From positions 1 to 64,000 of the forward strand of contig PHAE01000002.1 in NCBI GenBank assembly GCA_002840285.1: a DNA stretch of 64,000 bases, written 5' to 3'. The translations under genes were made by a program, and so were the position numbers. Each line of letters opens with the position of its first letter. Position 1 is the first letter of the stretch. The stretch is from Firmicutes bacterium HGW-Firmicutes-11. GTDB taxonomy: Bacteria; Bacillota; Clostridia; Peptostreptococcales; Anaerovoracaceae. The notes beneath the pieces were generated by a model, which saw only the letters and a list, made by a program, of their open reading frames with translations, did not search any database and had not been told where the DNA came from. This document shows, piece by piece, positions 1-7,485 of the stretch.

Positions 1-69
1 GGCGGGGGCGTCAACAGTGCGCCGGCGGGGGCGTCAACAGTGCGCCGGCGGGGGCGTCAACAGTGCGCC
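1..69. repeat. 23-bp GC-rich tandem repeat, three perfect copies
   Basis: Three identical head-to-tail 23-bp units lie at 1-23, 24-46 and 47-69. Each starts GGCGGGGGCG and contains the core TCAACAGTGC. A degenerate fourth unit begins at 70 (GGCGGGGCGACACC). There are no spacers between units, so this is a minisatellite and not a CRISPR array. The window edge cuts the array, so its true length is unknown. No ORF is evident through it. Confidence 0.9.
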
Positions 70-125
70 GGCGGGGCGACACCGATGAACAGTGAGACGC
101 CGGTGATTGGAGAAGCAAAGCAGCA

Positions 126-156
126 GGGCTGTCTCAAATTGCAATTGAGACAGCCC
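126..156. repeat. 12-bp perfect inverted repeat downstream of the 4-hydroxybutyrate operon
   Basis: GGGCTGTCTCAA (126-137) pairs perfectly with TTGAGACAGCCC (145-156) across a 7-nt loop. It lies about 115 nt beyond the stop of the 4-hydroxybutyrate dehydrogenase gene, which reads toward it on the minus strand. Neither side has a clear T-run, so it could be a weak or factor-dependent terminator or an mRNA 3'-end stabiliser. Confidence 0.55.
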
Positions 157-184
157 TACTGAAGACTGTTACATATTAATTTTA

Positions 185-268
185 CTGTCGGGCCTGATCG
201 GGCTTGGTCTGTCCTGGACTGATCGGACCTAGCCTAGTCTAGACTAATCTGGCCGATTCGAGCCTAAG
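185..268. repeat. Degenerate ~10-bp quasi-periodic sequence 3' of 4hbD
   Basis: Directly beyond the stop codon of the dehydrogenase gene, the minus strand shows repeated variants of AGACTAGGCT, AGATTAGTCT, AGGTCCGATC and CGATCAGGCC at roughly 10-nt spacing. It looks like a decayed short tandem repeat. No coding potential is apparent and its function is unknown. Confidence 0.4.
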
Positions 269-269
269 T

Positions 270-1388
270 CTAGTAGAGATTCGCAAAGATCTCTCTGATC
301 TCGTCTCTGTCAAGGAACACATAGTTGTTGCCGAGCAAGCGCTGCTGGTTGGCAATGGTGCTATCGGTGAACTCGTCGATCTGGGCTTCTACCATTCCAT
401 AGTCCTTCAAAGGCTTTTTGACGATCAGCTTGTTCAAGAAGGTTTCCAGCTCGCCATAGACATCGCCGTTGGGATCGCATCCCAGTTCGTCTGCAAAGAT
501 CTTTGTTGCCTTAACGATCTTACCGTTGGGATCTTTGCGGGCATACATTTTGAATACTTCCGTAAAGAACTGGTAGTTCGCTTCGCCATGAGGAACATGG
601 AACGCACCTCCGATGGAATAGGACAAGGCATGAACCGCTGCGCAACCGGCGTTGCCGAAGGCGATACCGGCATAGTTGGATGCCAGAACAAATTCTTTCA
701 GGTATTTGAATCGTTCGTCTTCGCCCTTGGTCACGATCTCTTTATAACCCTTCATGATCATCTTGATCGCTTCTAACGAATACATTTCTGTGAACGGGCT
801 GGCTTTCGGTGACAGATAGGACTCAATGGCATGGATAAGAGCATCGACGGAGCTGGTGACAAAGAACTTGTAGGGAAGACCGTTGATGGTTTCCGGAACG
901 AGAACGGCAATGTCCGGATAAGTTTCATCCACTGCGATCCCCTTTTTTGTATGAAGGGATTTTAATTCGGCGATAGCCACATTTGTTACTTCACTGCCGG
1001 TTCCACAGGTGGTCGGCACGACTACTAGCTTTTTCTTTTTGACAGGAGCCACCGCGCCGGTGAAGAGATCGACCGATTTTTCAGGAACGTCCAAAGCTAA
1101 TATTTTGCAGATGTCGACGATGGTTCCGCCGCCAAAGGCGATGATCCGGTCAAATGTGTACTTTTTCATTTCAATTGCGATCGCATCGATCATTTCGTCG
1201 GAGGGTTCTCCCGCTCCGAATTTTTCCTGATAGATCACGTTGGTTTCAATGCCAAGTGGTTTCATATAAGGAGTGTAGAGCCATTCGTTGGTCAGAACCA
1301 GGTCGTCCATTCCAACTTTGAACTCGTCGTTGAACTCCTTGAATGTTTCATAATAAAATATTTTTGGTACTACGCGTAATGCCTGCAT
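270..1388 (-). CDS. 4hbD: 4-hydroxybutyrate dehydrogenase (iron-type alcohol dehydrogenase)
   Basis: This 372-residue protein interconverts 4-hydroxybutyrate and succinate semialdehyde with NAD(H) in the cytoplasm. It matches the Clostridium kluyveri enzyme (about 371 aa) from end to end as I remember it, including GEPSDEMI, the nucleotide-binding GGGTIVDI, VPTTCGTGSEVTN and LPYKFFVTSSVDALIHA. The metal-binding histidines expected of group III Fe-ADHs are visible in DALIHAIESY and HVPHGEAN. The ATG at 1388 follows GGGAGGT with good spacing. It is the last gene of the operon, 12 bp after the CoA-transferase gene. Other Fe-ADHs are possible in principle, but the operon context makes this assignment strong. 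Confidence 0.93.
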   Translation of the reverse strand: MQALRVVPKIFYYETFKEFNDEFKVGMDDLVLTNEWLYTPYMKPLGIETNVIYQEKFGAGEPSDEMIDAIAIEMKKYTFDRIIAFGGGTIVDICKILALDVPEKSVDLFTGAVAPVKKKKLVVVPTTCGTGSEVTNVAIAELKSLHTKKGIAVDETYPDIAVLVPETINGLPYKFFVTSSVDALIHAIESYLSPKASPFTEMYSLEAIKMIMKGYKEIVTKGEDERFKYLKEFVLASNYAGIAFGNAGCAAVHALSYSIGGAFHVPHGEANYQFFTEVFKMYARKDPNGKIVKATKIFADELGCDPNGDVYGELETFLNKLIVKKPLKDYGMVEAQIDEFTDSTIANQQRLLGNNYVFLDRDEIREIFANLY

Positions 1389-1400
1389 GGTTTTACCTCC

Positions 1401-2708
1401 CTATAACACTGCATGGAATCGTTTTTCGAATTCCAGGGCCAACTCGTCTTTTACGCTTGGATGGGCAATGTCGATCAGGTTTCTTGCCCGTTCCCGAAGG
1501 GATTTTCCCTTCAGCGGCGCAATGCCGAATTCCGTGACAACGTAATCTACATCGTTTCTTGAAGTAGTGATCGGCGCTCCCTGGTCGACAAAGGGAACGA
1601 TCTTGGAAATCATCGTTCCGTCCTTTTTCACAGTCACCGAGGGAATGGCGATGATGGCTTTTCCTCCATCGCTCATCGATGTTCCACGGACGAAATCCAC
1701 CTGTCCGCCAACACCAGAGAACTGACGCAATCCAATGGCTTCCGATACCACCTGGCCTTGCAGATCCACCTGGATCGCCGAGTTGATGGAGACCATCTTG
1801 TATTGTTTCATGATCACTGCCGGGTGATTGGTGTAATCAACCGTTCTGGCTAAGACTTCCGGATTCTCGTGGGCAAAATCGTACAGTTTCTTTGTACCCA
1901 TCAGGAAGGTCACCAGCATCTTTTCTTTATCGAAACTCTTGTATTTCCCGGTGATAACGCCTTTTTCATAGAGAGCCAGCGTTCCGTCGGAAATCATTTC
2001 CGAATGGATGCCAAGGTCCTTTTTATGGCCGAGGAACAGCATGACCGCGTCGGGGATCCCACCGATGCCAAGTTGAAGAGTGGATCTGTCTTCGACCAGA
2101 TCGGCACAATGGCTGCCGATCCTTTCCTCAACCTCGGTGATCTTACCGGGCTTCAGTTCGATCAGAGGCACCGATGCCTCCACGATGTAGTCGAAATCAT
2201 CCACATGGACCTTGTCGCCAAAAGTGTTGGGCACCTGATCGTTGACCTGGACGATGACCGTTTTTGCCGATTTCACCGCTTGATAAGTGTAGTCGATCGA
2301 TGTTCCCAAGCTGCAGTATCCTTCGCTGTCCGGCGGAGTGACTTGAGCCATGGCAACATCACAACGCAGTTTGCCTTCCCGGATCAGTTTGGGCACTTCG
2401 TGAAAAAAACAGGGAGTGAAATCCGCTCGTCCTTCCACGATGGCATCTCTGACGCTGGCACCGGCAAAGATGGAATTGACCCGAAAATGCTTTGCCATTT
2501 CCGGTGCGGCATAAGGACCACCGCCGATGTTGACCATTTGTTTGATCTCGACATTCTCATACTGCTCCGCATTGGCGACCATGGCCTCGACCAGAGCTTT
2601 TGGCTCGCCGACGCAGTGACCAAGAAACAAAGCATCACCACTTTTGATATGTCGGACTGCCTCTTCTGCCGTGCACAACTTTCTCTTGTAATCATCTCTC
2701 CAGCTCAA
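1401..2708 (-). CDS. abfT: 4-hydroxybutyrate CoA-transferase
   Basis: This 435-residue class I CoA-transferase (Cat2/AbfT family) moves CoA from acetyl-CoA or butyryl-CoA to 4-hydroxybutyrate. The catalytic glutamate is expected at E237 in GIHSEMISDG, matching E238 of the C. aminobutyricum enzyme. The glycine-rich GIGGIPDAV lies just before it. The start is a TTG at 2708, placed 8 nt after GGAGGG. No ATG or GTG near the N-terminus fits as well. The gene overlaps the upstream small Cys-rich gene by 17 nt, which suggests translational coupling. It is also known as cat2 or orfZ in C. kluyveri. Confidence 0.92.
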   Translation of the reverse strand: MSWRDDYKRKLCTAEEAVRHIKSGDALFLGHCVGEPKALVEAMVANAEQYENVEIKQMVNIGGGPYAAPEMAKHFRVNSIFAGASVRDAIVEGRADFTPCFFHEVPKLIREGKLRCDVAMAQVTPPDSEGYCSLGTSIDYTYQAVKSAKTVIVQVNDQVPNTFGDKVHVDDFDYIVEASVPLIELKPGKITEVEERIGSHCADLVEDRSTLQLGIGGIPDAVMLFLGHKKDLGIHSEMISDGTLALYEKGVITGKYKSFDKEKMLVTFLMGTKKLYDFAHENPEVLARTVDYTNHPAVIMKQYKMVSINSAIQVDLQGQVVSEAIGLRQFSGVGGQVDFVRGTSMSDGGKAIIAIPSVTVKKDGTMISKIVPFVDQGAPITTSRNDVDYVVTEFGIAPLKGKSLRERARNLIDIAHPSVKDELALEFEKRFHAVL

Positions 2709-3000
2709 TCGTCACACCCTCCTCATTCCACTCTTTATAAATCGTTTCCAGTTCATCGATGATTTTATGAACGTGAGACGCATCCCACATCTTCAGACAC
2801 CCCAAACGATACTGAAACTGACCGTAGGATGCACAGCTATTTGTGCATCCTCCGATCACCAACAGTATGTCGTACTCAAAGTCTTCTTCAGCGATCAGGA
2901 ACTCGATCCTGCCGGCAAACTGCTTTCGGATCGTTTCCAGGGCTTCGCCTCTCATGTATCTGGGGTTGCACCCGCCGCAATATCGAACTCCGCACTTCAC
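2692..3000 (-). CDS. Small Cys-rich CGGCNP protein of the 4-hydroxybutyrate operon
   Basis: This 102-residue protein of unknown function lies between abfD and the CoA-transferase gene and overlaps the latter by 17 nt. It opens MKCGVRYCGGCNPRY, with C3, C8 and C11, and has a second cysteine pair in VIGGCTNSCASYG. The rest alternates predicted strands and helices, suggesting a small alpha/beta fold that could hold a metal or Fe-S cluster (inference). It starts at GTG 3000, 7 nt after GGAG. Its place inside the operon suggests a role with the oxygen-sensitive dehydratase, such as cluster handling or electron transfer, but the sequence alone does not show this. Confidence 0.8.
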   Translation of the reverse strand: MKCGVRYCGGCNPRYMRGEALETIRKQFAGRIEFLIAEEDFEYDILLVIGGCTNSCASYGQFQYRLGCLKMWDASHVHKIIDELETIYKEWNEEGVTIELER

Positions 3001-3022
3001 TGTTTTGCTCCGTTATCGTTCG

Positions 3023-4498
3023 CTATTTTTTGATTCCGGCGATGTTCTTTGCCAGTTCTTTTTTCGCTTCGATGTTTCCCTGACGAGCGATCATGATACG
3101 CTGTGCCTGGGGCGAACCGGCTCCATGCATGGATTCAGTCCGATAACCGACTGCCGCAGTACCAAGTGCGACATTTTCGATGAAACGGAGCACGCGCATC
3201 CGTTCTTCCGTGGTGGCAATGGGAGAACCCTTGAAGTATTTGTTGCAGACTTCTCCGATGGTCTCGCCGTTCTTGCCGACTTTGACTTTGGATTTGAAAT
3301 CTTTTTCCGAAGGCATAGTGACCATGAGTCCGCCGGCAATGTCTTCTGCCAATCTTACGATCTCATACGGGAATCTGGTGACGTTTTGCTTACAGACGTT
3401 GGCAAGAAGCATGTCGATGCTGTAGTTGCCAGCCTCTGTTGGGTATCCTTCTGCCGAGCAGGCGATACCGCAGCAGTACAACGTCTCATTGAGATGTGTC
3501 ATTTCGATCAGCTTGTCCTTGATGTGTGATGCTTTGTTTGCACCGTTGTAATCTGCAGCCAGTGCAGCAGCACCGATGATAACGTCGCCAACACCAACTT
3601 TGCATCCGCCGTAGCTCTGGCGATGGTATCCTGCAAAACGCTCAACGAGCATGCCTGCAAAGTCCCATTCCTCACAGAGGAAGATCCGGTCATTGGGGAT
3701 GAAGACGTCATCAAAGACAACCAGGGCTTCCTGTCCACCAAACTGCTTGTTTCCAAGATCGACATCGGCTCCTTCTTCCATTTTTCTGGTATCGCAGGAC
3801 TGTCTTCCATAGATCATGAAAATCCCGTCAGCATCCGAAGGTACAGCAAAGCAAACAGCATAGGACTTGTCTGCTTCTGTCATTGAAATCGTTGGCATTA
3901 CCAGGTGTTCGTGGGAATTGATGGATCCGGTCTGGTGTGTCTTGGCTCCTCTGACTACGATCCCGTCAGCTCTCTTTTCAACGATACGAAGGAACATATC
4001 CGGGTCTTCCTGTGCGGATGGCGACTTCGAACGATCGCCTTTGGGATCGGTCATAGCGCCATCGATCGTGAGATCGTTTTTCTGAACGAACTTCAAGTAC
4101 TCGACAAATCGCTTGTGGTATTCAGTTCCGTATTTTTTATCGGTTTCAAAGGTTGTGGAATAGATAGCATTGAACGCATCCATGCCAACGCAACGCTGGA
4201 AGCATGACGCAGTTTTTTGGCCAAGGAGACGCTGCATTTTGACTTTCTTCCGGAGATCATCCGTACTCTGGTGCAGGTGGGAAAAACGGTTGACCGTTTC
4301 ACCGGTCAAATTAGACTTCGCTGTCATCAGATCCACATACTCCGGATCCCCGGCAAGCTCATAGGTCATTGCAACACAATTTATGGACGGACGAATGATG
4401 GGATGGTCGACCCAATTTTCCACCTGTTCGCCAAACATGTAAACTCTGGTCTTTAATTTTCTCAAGCTTTCGATGTACTGTGCTCCTGTCATTAACAT
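3023..4498 (-). CDS. abfD: 4-hydroxybutyryl-CoA dehydratase / vinylacetyl-CoA delta-isomerase
   Basis: This 491-residue flavoprotein converts 4-hydroxybutyryl-CoA to crotonyl-CoA by a radical mechanism using FAD and a [4Fe-4S] cluster. All four cluster ligands are at the positions known for the C. aminobutyricum enzyme: C99 and C103 (TASCFQRCVG), H292 and C299 (YHRQSYGGCK). The active-site residues T190, E257, Y296 and E455 are also conserved. The open frame extends to 4585, but the ATG at 4498 (MLMTGAQYIESL) matches the family N-terminus and has AGGAG 8 nt upstream. It is the first gene of the operon, behind a sigma-54 promoter at 4559-4574. Confidence 0.97.
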   Translation of the reverse strand: MLMTGAQYIESLRKLKTRVYMFGEQVENWVDHPIIRPSINCVAMTYELAGDPEYVDLMTAKSNLTGETVNRFSHLHQSTDDLRKKVKMQRLLGQKTASCFQRCVGMDAFNAIYSTTFETDKKYGTEYHKRFVEYLKFVQKNDLTIDGAMTDPKGDRSKSPSAQEDPDMFLRIVEKRADGIVVRGAKTHQTGSINSHEHLVMPTISMTEADKSYAVCFAVPSDADGIFMIYGRQSCDTRKMEEGADVDLGNKQFGGQEALVVFDDVFIPNDRIFLCEEWDFAGMLVERFAGYHRQSYGGCKVGVGDVIIGAAALAADYNGANKASHIKDKLIEMTHLNETLYCCGIACSAEGYPTEAGNYSIDMLLANVCKQNVTRFPYEIVRLAEDIAGGLMVTMPSEKDFKSKVKVGKNGETIGEVCNKYFKGSPIATTEERMRVLRFIENVALGTAAVGYRTESMHGAGSPQAQRIMIARQGNIEAKKELAKNIAGIKK

Positions 4499-4558
4499 TA
4501 CAAACACTCCTTTTCTTAACGCCATGCAGCAGAATTTAATATATATACATTTATACTT

Positions 4559-4574
4559 TGCAATTTTCATGCCA
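4559..4574 (-). promoter_or_regulatory. Sigma-54 (-24/-12) promoter of the abfD operon
   Basis: On the minus strand the sequence is TGGCATGAAAATTGCA, a near-perfect match to TGGCACG-N4-TTGCA, with GG and GC exactly 12 nt apart. It ends about 60 nt before the abfD start and lies just after the nifU-like stop codon. A dyad TGCCA-N5-TGGCA (4570-4584) overlaps the -24 element. Such promoters need RpoN and an AAA+ activator. Confidence 0.8.
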
Positions 4575-4590
4575 TATTTTGGCATTTTCT

Positions 4591-4869
4591 TTAGACTTCT
4601 TTACGAAGTATTTTCCTTGCCATCTCTAACAGGTCTTCGCTGACCGACGTGTCAAGAATGACTTCCTTGACCTCTGGGACTTCTTCCATCAAAACAGCGC
4701 TTACGACGTCCTCGATCGTGTATTGCGCCGAGGGGCAGGAACTGCAAGCCCCTGTAAGTCTTACTTTTGCGATTCCATTCTCAAAACTTACCAGGATCGC
4801 TCCACCGTAATGGGATGCCAGGAGGGGATTGACCTTTTCCTCTAATACCCGTTCAATTTTTTCTTTCAT
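4591..4869 (-). CDS. NifU C-terminal domain (Nfu-type) Fe-S scaffold protein
   Basis: This 92-residue protein consists of a single NifU-like C-terminal domain that carries or transfers Fe-S clusters. The signature CxxC is in ACSSCPSAQYTIEDVV, and the N-terminus MKEKIERVLEEKVNPLL is typical of the family. The chosen ATG at 4869 follows CGGAGGT, while the longer frame up to 4995 has no ribosome site. It has its own sigma-70 promoter at 4889-4917 and lies just upstream of the abfD operon, whose main product needs an Fe-S cluster. Confidence 0.9.
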   Translation of the reverse strand: MKEKIERVLEEKVNPLLASHYGGAILVSFENGIAKVRLTGACSSCPSAQYTIEDVVSAVLMEEVPEVKEVILDTSVSEDLLEMARKILRKEV

Positions 4870-4888
4870 TTCATACCTCCGTTGTTTC

Positions 4889-4917
4889 AGTATAAATTGT
4901 GCGGCATTTGTTTGCAA
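4889..4917 (-). promoter_or_regulatory. Sigma-70-type promoter for the nifU-like gene
   Basis: The minus strand reads TTGCAA, then 17 bp, then TATACT, ending about 20 nt before the start codon. It lies back to back with the promoter of the plus-strand metY gene. Confidence 0.65.
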
Positions 4918-4957
4918 GTCAGAGCAGGAAAAAATTGCTGGTCGCAGAGACACTTTG

Positions 4958-4966
4958 TGGTATAAT
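4958..4966 (+). promoter_or_regulatory. Extended -10 promoter of metY
   Basis: TGG directly followed by TATAAT (4961-4966) gives an extended -10 element. The best -35, TTGCTG at 4935-4940, is spaced at 20 bp, so recognition probably depends on the extended -10. Confidence 0.55.
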
Positions 4967-5019
4967 GTCTCATTATATGTGCAGGATATGTGCAAGTGTC
5001 ACATAAGCAGGAGGACCCA

Positions 5020-6306
5020 ATGAGCAACGAACAAAAAAAATACAGCATCGACACCCAGTGTGTCCAGGGAACTTACGATCCCACAAACGGAGAACCTCGC
5101 GTGGTTCCCATCGTCCAAAGCACCACGTTTACATACGATGATCCGGATTTGCTGGCGGATCTTTTCGACCTGAAAGCCAGTGGCGATTTTTACACCAGAT
5201 TGGGCAATCCGACCAACGGACATCTGGAAGGAAAGATGGCGCTTCTCGAAGGCGGCGTTGGAGCTCTCGCGTTGGCTTCCGGTCAAAGCGCCAGTATGTT
5301 TGCCATACTAAACATCTGCAACTCCGGCGATCATGTGATCTCCTCCTCTTCTATCTATGGAGGAACCTTCAATTTGTTTGATGTATCTTTGAGAAAACTG
5401 GGGATCGACTTCACCTTCATCGATCCGGATGCGAGTCTGGACGAAATCATCGCGGCAGCGAAGCCGAACACGAAAGCACTGTTCGGAGAAACACTCGCAA
5501 ACCCGGGTTTGACCGTACTCGATTTTGAAAAATTTGCTGCGGCAGCGAAGGCGATGGATGTGCCTTTCATCGTTGACAACACCCTTGCAACTCCCTATCT
5601 TTGCCGCCCCTTCGAGCATGGTGTCGATATCGTGATCCATTCCACAACGAAGTATACCGACGGACATGCGACGAGTGTAGGAGGCGTTTTGATCGACAGT
5701 GGTTCTTTCAATTGGAACAATGGCAAGTATCCCGGCCTCACGGAACCGGACAGCAGCTATCACGGTCTCCGCTACGTCGAGAGTTTCGGTAAAGCTGCTT
5801 ATATCGTCAAGGCACGTACACAACTGCTCCGCGATTACGGCAATGTGATGAGTCCCTTCAATGCGTTTCTTTTCCATTTAGGTCTGGAGACTCTCCACGT
5901 GAGAATGGAGCGGCACAGTGAAAATGCGCTGGCGCTGGCCACTTACCTTTCCGGTCATTCGAAGGTCGAATGGGTCAAGTATCCCGGACTTCCCGGGGAC
6001 CCATACTATGCTTTGGCAAAAAAATATTTGCCAAAGGGGCAAAGCGGCATTCTTTCCTTTGGGGTCAAAGGTGGCGCAGAGGCTGGCAAGACTCTTGTCA
6101 AGAATCTTGATATGGTTCGTATGGTGGTTCACCTGGGTGATCTTCGTACCAGCGTCCTGCACCCGGCCAGCACCACTCACAGGCAGCTTTCCGGTCCACA
6201 GCAGATCGCGTCCGGGATACGCCCGGAGATGATCCGTGTTTCCGTCGGCCTGGAAGGCATCGATGATATCATAAAAGACTTTGACAACGCGCTTTTGTCC
6301 GTGTAG
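5020..6306 (+). CDS. metY: O-acetylhomoserine sulfhydrylase (MetY-type PLP enzyme)
   Basis: This 428-residue Cys/Met-metabolism PLP enzyme probably makes homocysteine from O-acetylhomoserine and sulfide. The PLP lysine is in the motif IHSTTKYTDGH. The substrate and cofactor motifs YTRLGNPTN, LASGQSA and SSSIYGGT are clear, as is the C-terminal HLGDLRTSVLHPASTTH. The length fits MetY (about 430) better than methionine gamma-lyase (about 400), though a lyase cannot be fully excluded. The ATG at 5020 follows AGGAGG. The TPP-controlled transporter gene starts about 200 nt downstream on the same strand. Confidence 0.87.
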   Translation: MSNEQKKYSIDTQCVQGTYDPTNGEPRVVPIVQSTTFTYDDPDLLADLFDLKASGDFYTRLGNPTNGHLEGKMALLEGGVGALALASGQSASMFAILNICNSGDHVISSSSIYGGTFNLFDVSLRKLGIDFTFIDPDASLDEIIAAAKPNTKALFGETLANPGLTVLDFEKFAAAAKAMDVPFIVDNTLATPYLCRPFEHGVDIVIHSTTKYTDGHATSVGGVLIDSGSFNWNNGKYPGLTEPDSSYHGLRYVESFGKAAYIVKARTQLLRDYGNVMSPFNAFLFHLGLETLHVRMERHSENALALATYLSGHSKVEWVKYPGLPGDPYYALAKKYLPKGQSGILSFGVKGGAEAGKTLVKNLDMVRMVVHLGDLRTSVLHPASTTHRQLSGPQQIASGIRPEMIRVSVGLEGIDDIIKDFDNALLSV

Positions 6307-6322
6307 TATATTTCTGTAATCA

Positions 6323-6343
6323 GAGGCGGCACATCGCCGCCTC
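6323..6343 (+). terminator. Hairpin after metY
   Basis: GAGGCGGC pairs with GCCGCCTC across a 5-nt loop, 17 nt after the metY stop. There is no T-run, so termination would be weak. It lies just upstream of the TPP aptamer. Confidence 0.4.
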
Positions 6344-6356
6344 CCATATCACTTCA

Positions 6357-6446
6357 TGCTAGGGGAGCTCAAGCTGAGAGTGCCATGCGAATGGCGCACC
6401 CTCATCACCTGATCCGGATAATACCGGCGTAGGGAAGCAATCGCGA
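6357..6446 (+). promoter_or_regulatory. TPP (THI-box) riboswitch
   Basis: This is the leader of the thiamine transporter gene. The conserved THI elements AGCTCAAGCTGAGAG (near 6366), CCCTCATCACCTGATC (near 6410) and GGATAATACCGGCGTAGGGA are present in the usual order and spacing. Thiamine pyrophosphate binding should repress the downstream thiT. The expression platform appears to act on the ribosome site (see 6461-6495). Confidence 0.95.
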
Positions 6447-6460
6447 TCGATGTTTCGATC

Positions 6461-6495
6461 GTCTCCCCTCCTTGTTGTTTTTGTTGCAAAGGAGG
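6461..6495 (+). promoter_or_regulatory. Predicted ribosome-site sequestering expression platform
   Basis: CCTCCTT (6467-6473) is complementary to the ribosome site AAGGAGG (6489-6495) of thiT. The overlapping CTCCCCT (6463-6469) is complementary to AGGGGAG (6361-6367) at the 5' edge of the aptamer. The two pairings exclude each other, as expected for a translational switch. This is inferred from complementarity only. Confidence 0.5.
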
Positions 6496-6502
6496 TTTTT
6501 TT

Positions 6503-7141
6503 ATGTCAGCAGAACAGATTCAGGCTTTTTTCGAGTCCGCCCCTGGCCAGGGTATCGCCGCCGGCGCCGTGATCCTTCTCTTTTTCTTTATTCTTGTTTC
6601 CGGCAAGAATAAAAAGACCGACACCAGAGGTCTGGTCTTGTCGGCGATTTTCGTCGCTCTTTACGTCGTTTTGAACCAATTGACGCTGTTTCGCTTCCCT
6701 CAGGGTGGTTCGATCACAGCCTTCAGCATGTTGGCGATCACTGCTTGCGGTTACCTTTTAGGCACGCGGCGCGCCGTCATGGCAGGAATGTGTGCCGGAT
6801 TGCTGGAATTGATTTTCAATCCCTATGTGATTCATCCGCTTCAGCTCTTGCTGGATTATCCTCTCGCTGTCGGCGCCCTCGGGTTTGCCGGATTGATCCA
6901 CAGCGGAAAGTGGAGCATACCCTCAGGATATCTGCTCGGCGTGTTGTGCCGTTACCTTTGTGTCGTTCTTTCCGGCATCCTGTTTTTTGGTGCCTATGCG
7001 CCGGAAGGATTCAATGCATTCACTTGGTCTATTTACTACAATCTTATTTACATCGGTGCAGAGATGTTGATCACTCTTCCAATATTATTTCTCCCACCAA
7101 TCCGGTCGACGCTGCAGCGGCTTCGGAATCAGCTGGTTTAA
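6503..7141 (+). CDS. thiT: Thiamine-specific ECF transporter S component ThiT
   Basis: This 212-residue membrane protein has about six hydrophobic segments and is the substrate-binding S subunit for thiamine uptake with a shared ECF module not found in this window. ThiT-like features include TRGLVLSAIFVALYVVLNQL, the conserved region FNPYVIHPLQLLLDYPLA and the aromatic AFTWSIYYNLIY. The TPP riboswitch directly upstream strongly supports thiamine as substrate. The ATG at 6503 has AAAGGAGG 7-8 nt upstream. Compared with the usual 180-200 residues, it carries a slightly longer N-terminus with one extra hydrophobic segment. Confidence 0.93.
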   Translation: MSAEQIQAFFESAPGQGIAAGAVILLFFFILVSGKNKKTDTRGLVLSAIFVALYVVLNQLTLFRFPQGGSITAFSMLAITACGYLLGTRRAVMAGMCAGLLELIFNPYVIHPLQLLLDYPLAVGALGFAGLIHSGKWSIPSGYLLGVLCRYLCVVLSGILFFGAYAPEGFNAFTWSIYYNLIYIGAEMLITLPILFLPPIRSTLQRLRNQLV

Positions 7142-7170
7142 TCTGGTTTAATACTGTGTAGTTTTTTTCA

Positions 7171-7198
7171 TACTTCCCACAATGTGGGAAGTATTTTT
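7171..7198 (+). terminator. Intrinsic terminator of thiT
   Basis: TACTTCCCAC pairs with GTGGGAAGTA across a 3-nt loop, followed by TTTTT and soon after by a second run of seven T. Confidence 0.85.
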
Positions 7199-7220
7199 CT
7201 GCATTTTTTTAACATCACGA

Positions 7221-7262
7221 ACAAAGATACCATTCGATTCGGATGGTATCTTTGTTTGTTTT
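7221..7262 (+). terminator. Second intrinsic terminator after thiT
   Basis: A 13-bp perfect stem, ACAAAGATACCAT with ATGGTATCTTTGT, has a 9-nt loop and is followed by a T-rich tract. It gives double insulation between thiT and the sigma-54 promoter of dctP. With the previous terminator and the promoter elements, it accounts for most of the 344-nt gap at 7142-7485. Confidence 0.75.
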
Positions 7263-7291
7263 AACTTCACGCAAACGAAAACACAAGGTTT

Positions 7292-7312
7292 TTGAAGCCA
7301 CTGCAGTTTCAA
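7292..7312 (+). promoter_or_regulatory. Candidate activator-binding dyad upstream of the dctP sigma-54 promoter
   Basis: TTGAA and TTCAA form an inverted repeat separated by 11 bp that includes CTGCAG. It lies about 40-60 bp upstream of the -24/-12 element and is a plausible activator site (inference). Confidence 0.35.
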
Positions 7313-7350
7313 TTATTCACGGAATAGTTTTTTTTTCAGAAAATGAGTTT

Positions 7351-7366
7351 TGGCTATGATTTTGCT
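7351..7366 (+). promoter_or_regulatory. Sigma-54 (-24/-12) promoter of dctPQM
   Basis: TGGCTATGATTTTGCT has GG and GC exactly 12 nt apart and keeps TGGC and TTGC. It lies about 120 nt upstream of the dctP start. A sigma-54-type response regulator gene lies about 4.6 kb away at 11949-13313. Confidence 0.7.
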
Positions 7367-7485
7367 ATTAATAAGGATGGTTCGACGAAGACGTCACTAA
7401 GGAGGAGGTGAATGGAATCCGAAAACCTTTAAAATCCAATAGCTATCGTATTTTTTGTTATTACATCAAAAAAAGGAGTAATCAA

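Noticed and set aside
1-93. CRISPR array
   Set aside because: The 23-bp units abut each other without spacers and there are no cas genes.
126-156. Strong intrinsic terminator
   Set aside because: The stem is good but there is no T-run on either strand, so I list it only as an inverted repeat.
1869-2762. 297-codon plus-strand open frame
   Set aside because: Antisense shadow of the CoA-transferase gene, rich in His/Cys/Phe as expected of antisense frames.
4499-4585. N-terminal extension of AbfD to 4585
   Set aside because: It runs into the sigma-54 promoter. The family N-terminus MLMTxxQYIESL begins at 4498 with its own ribosome site.
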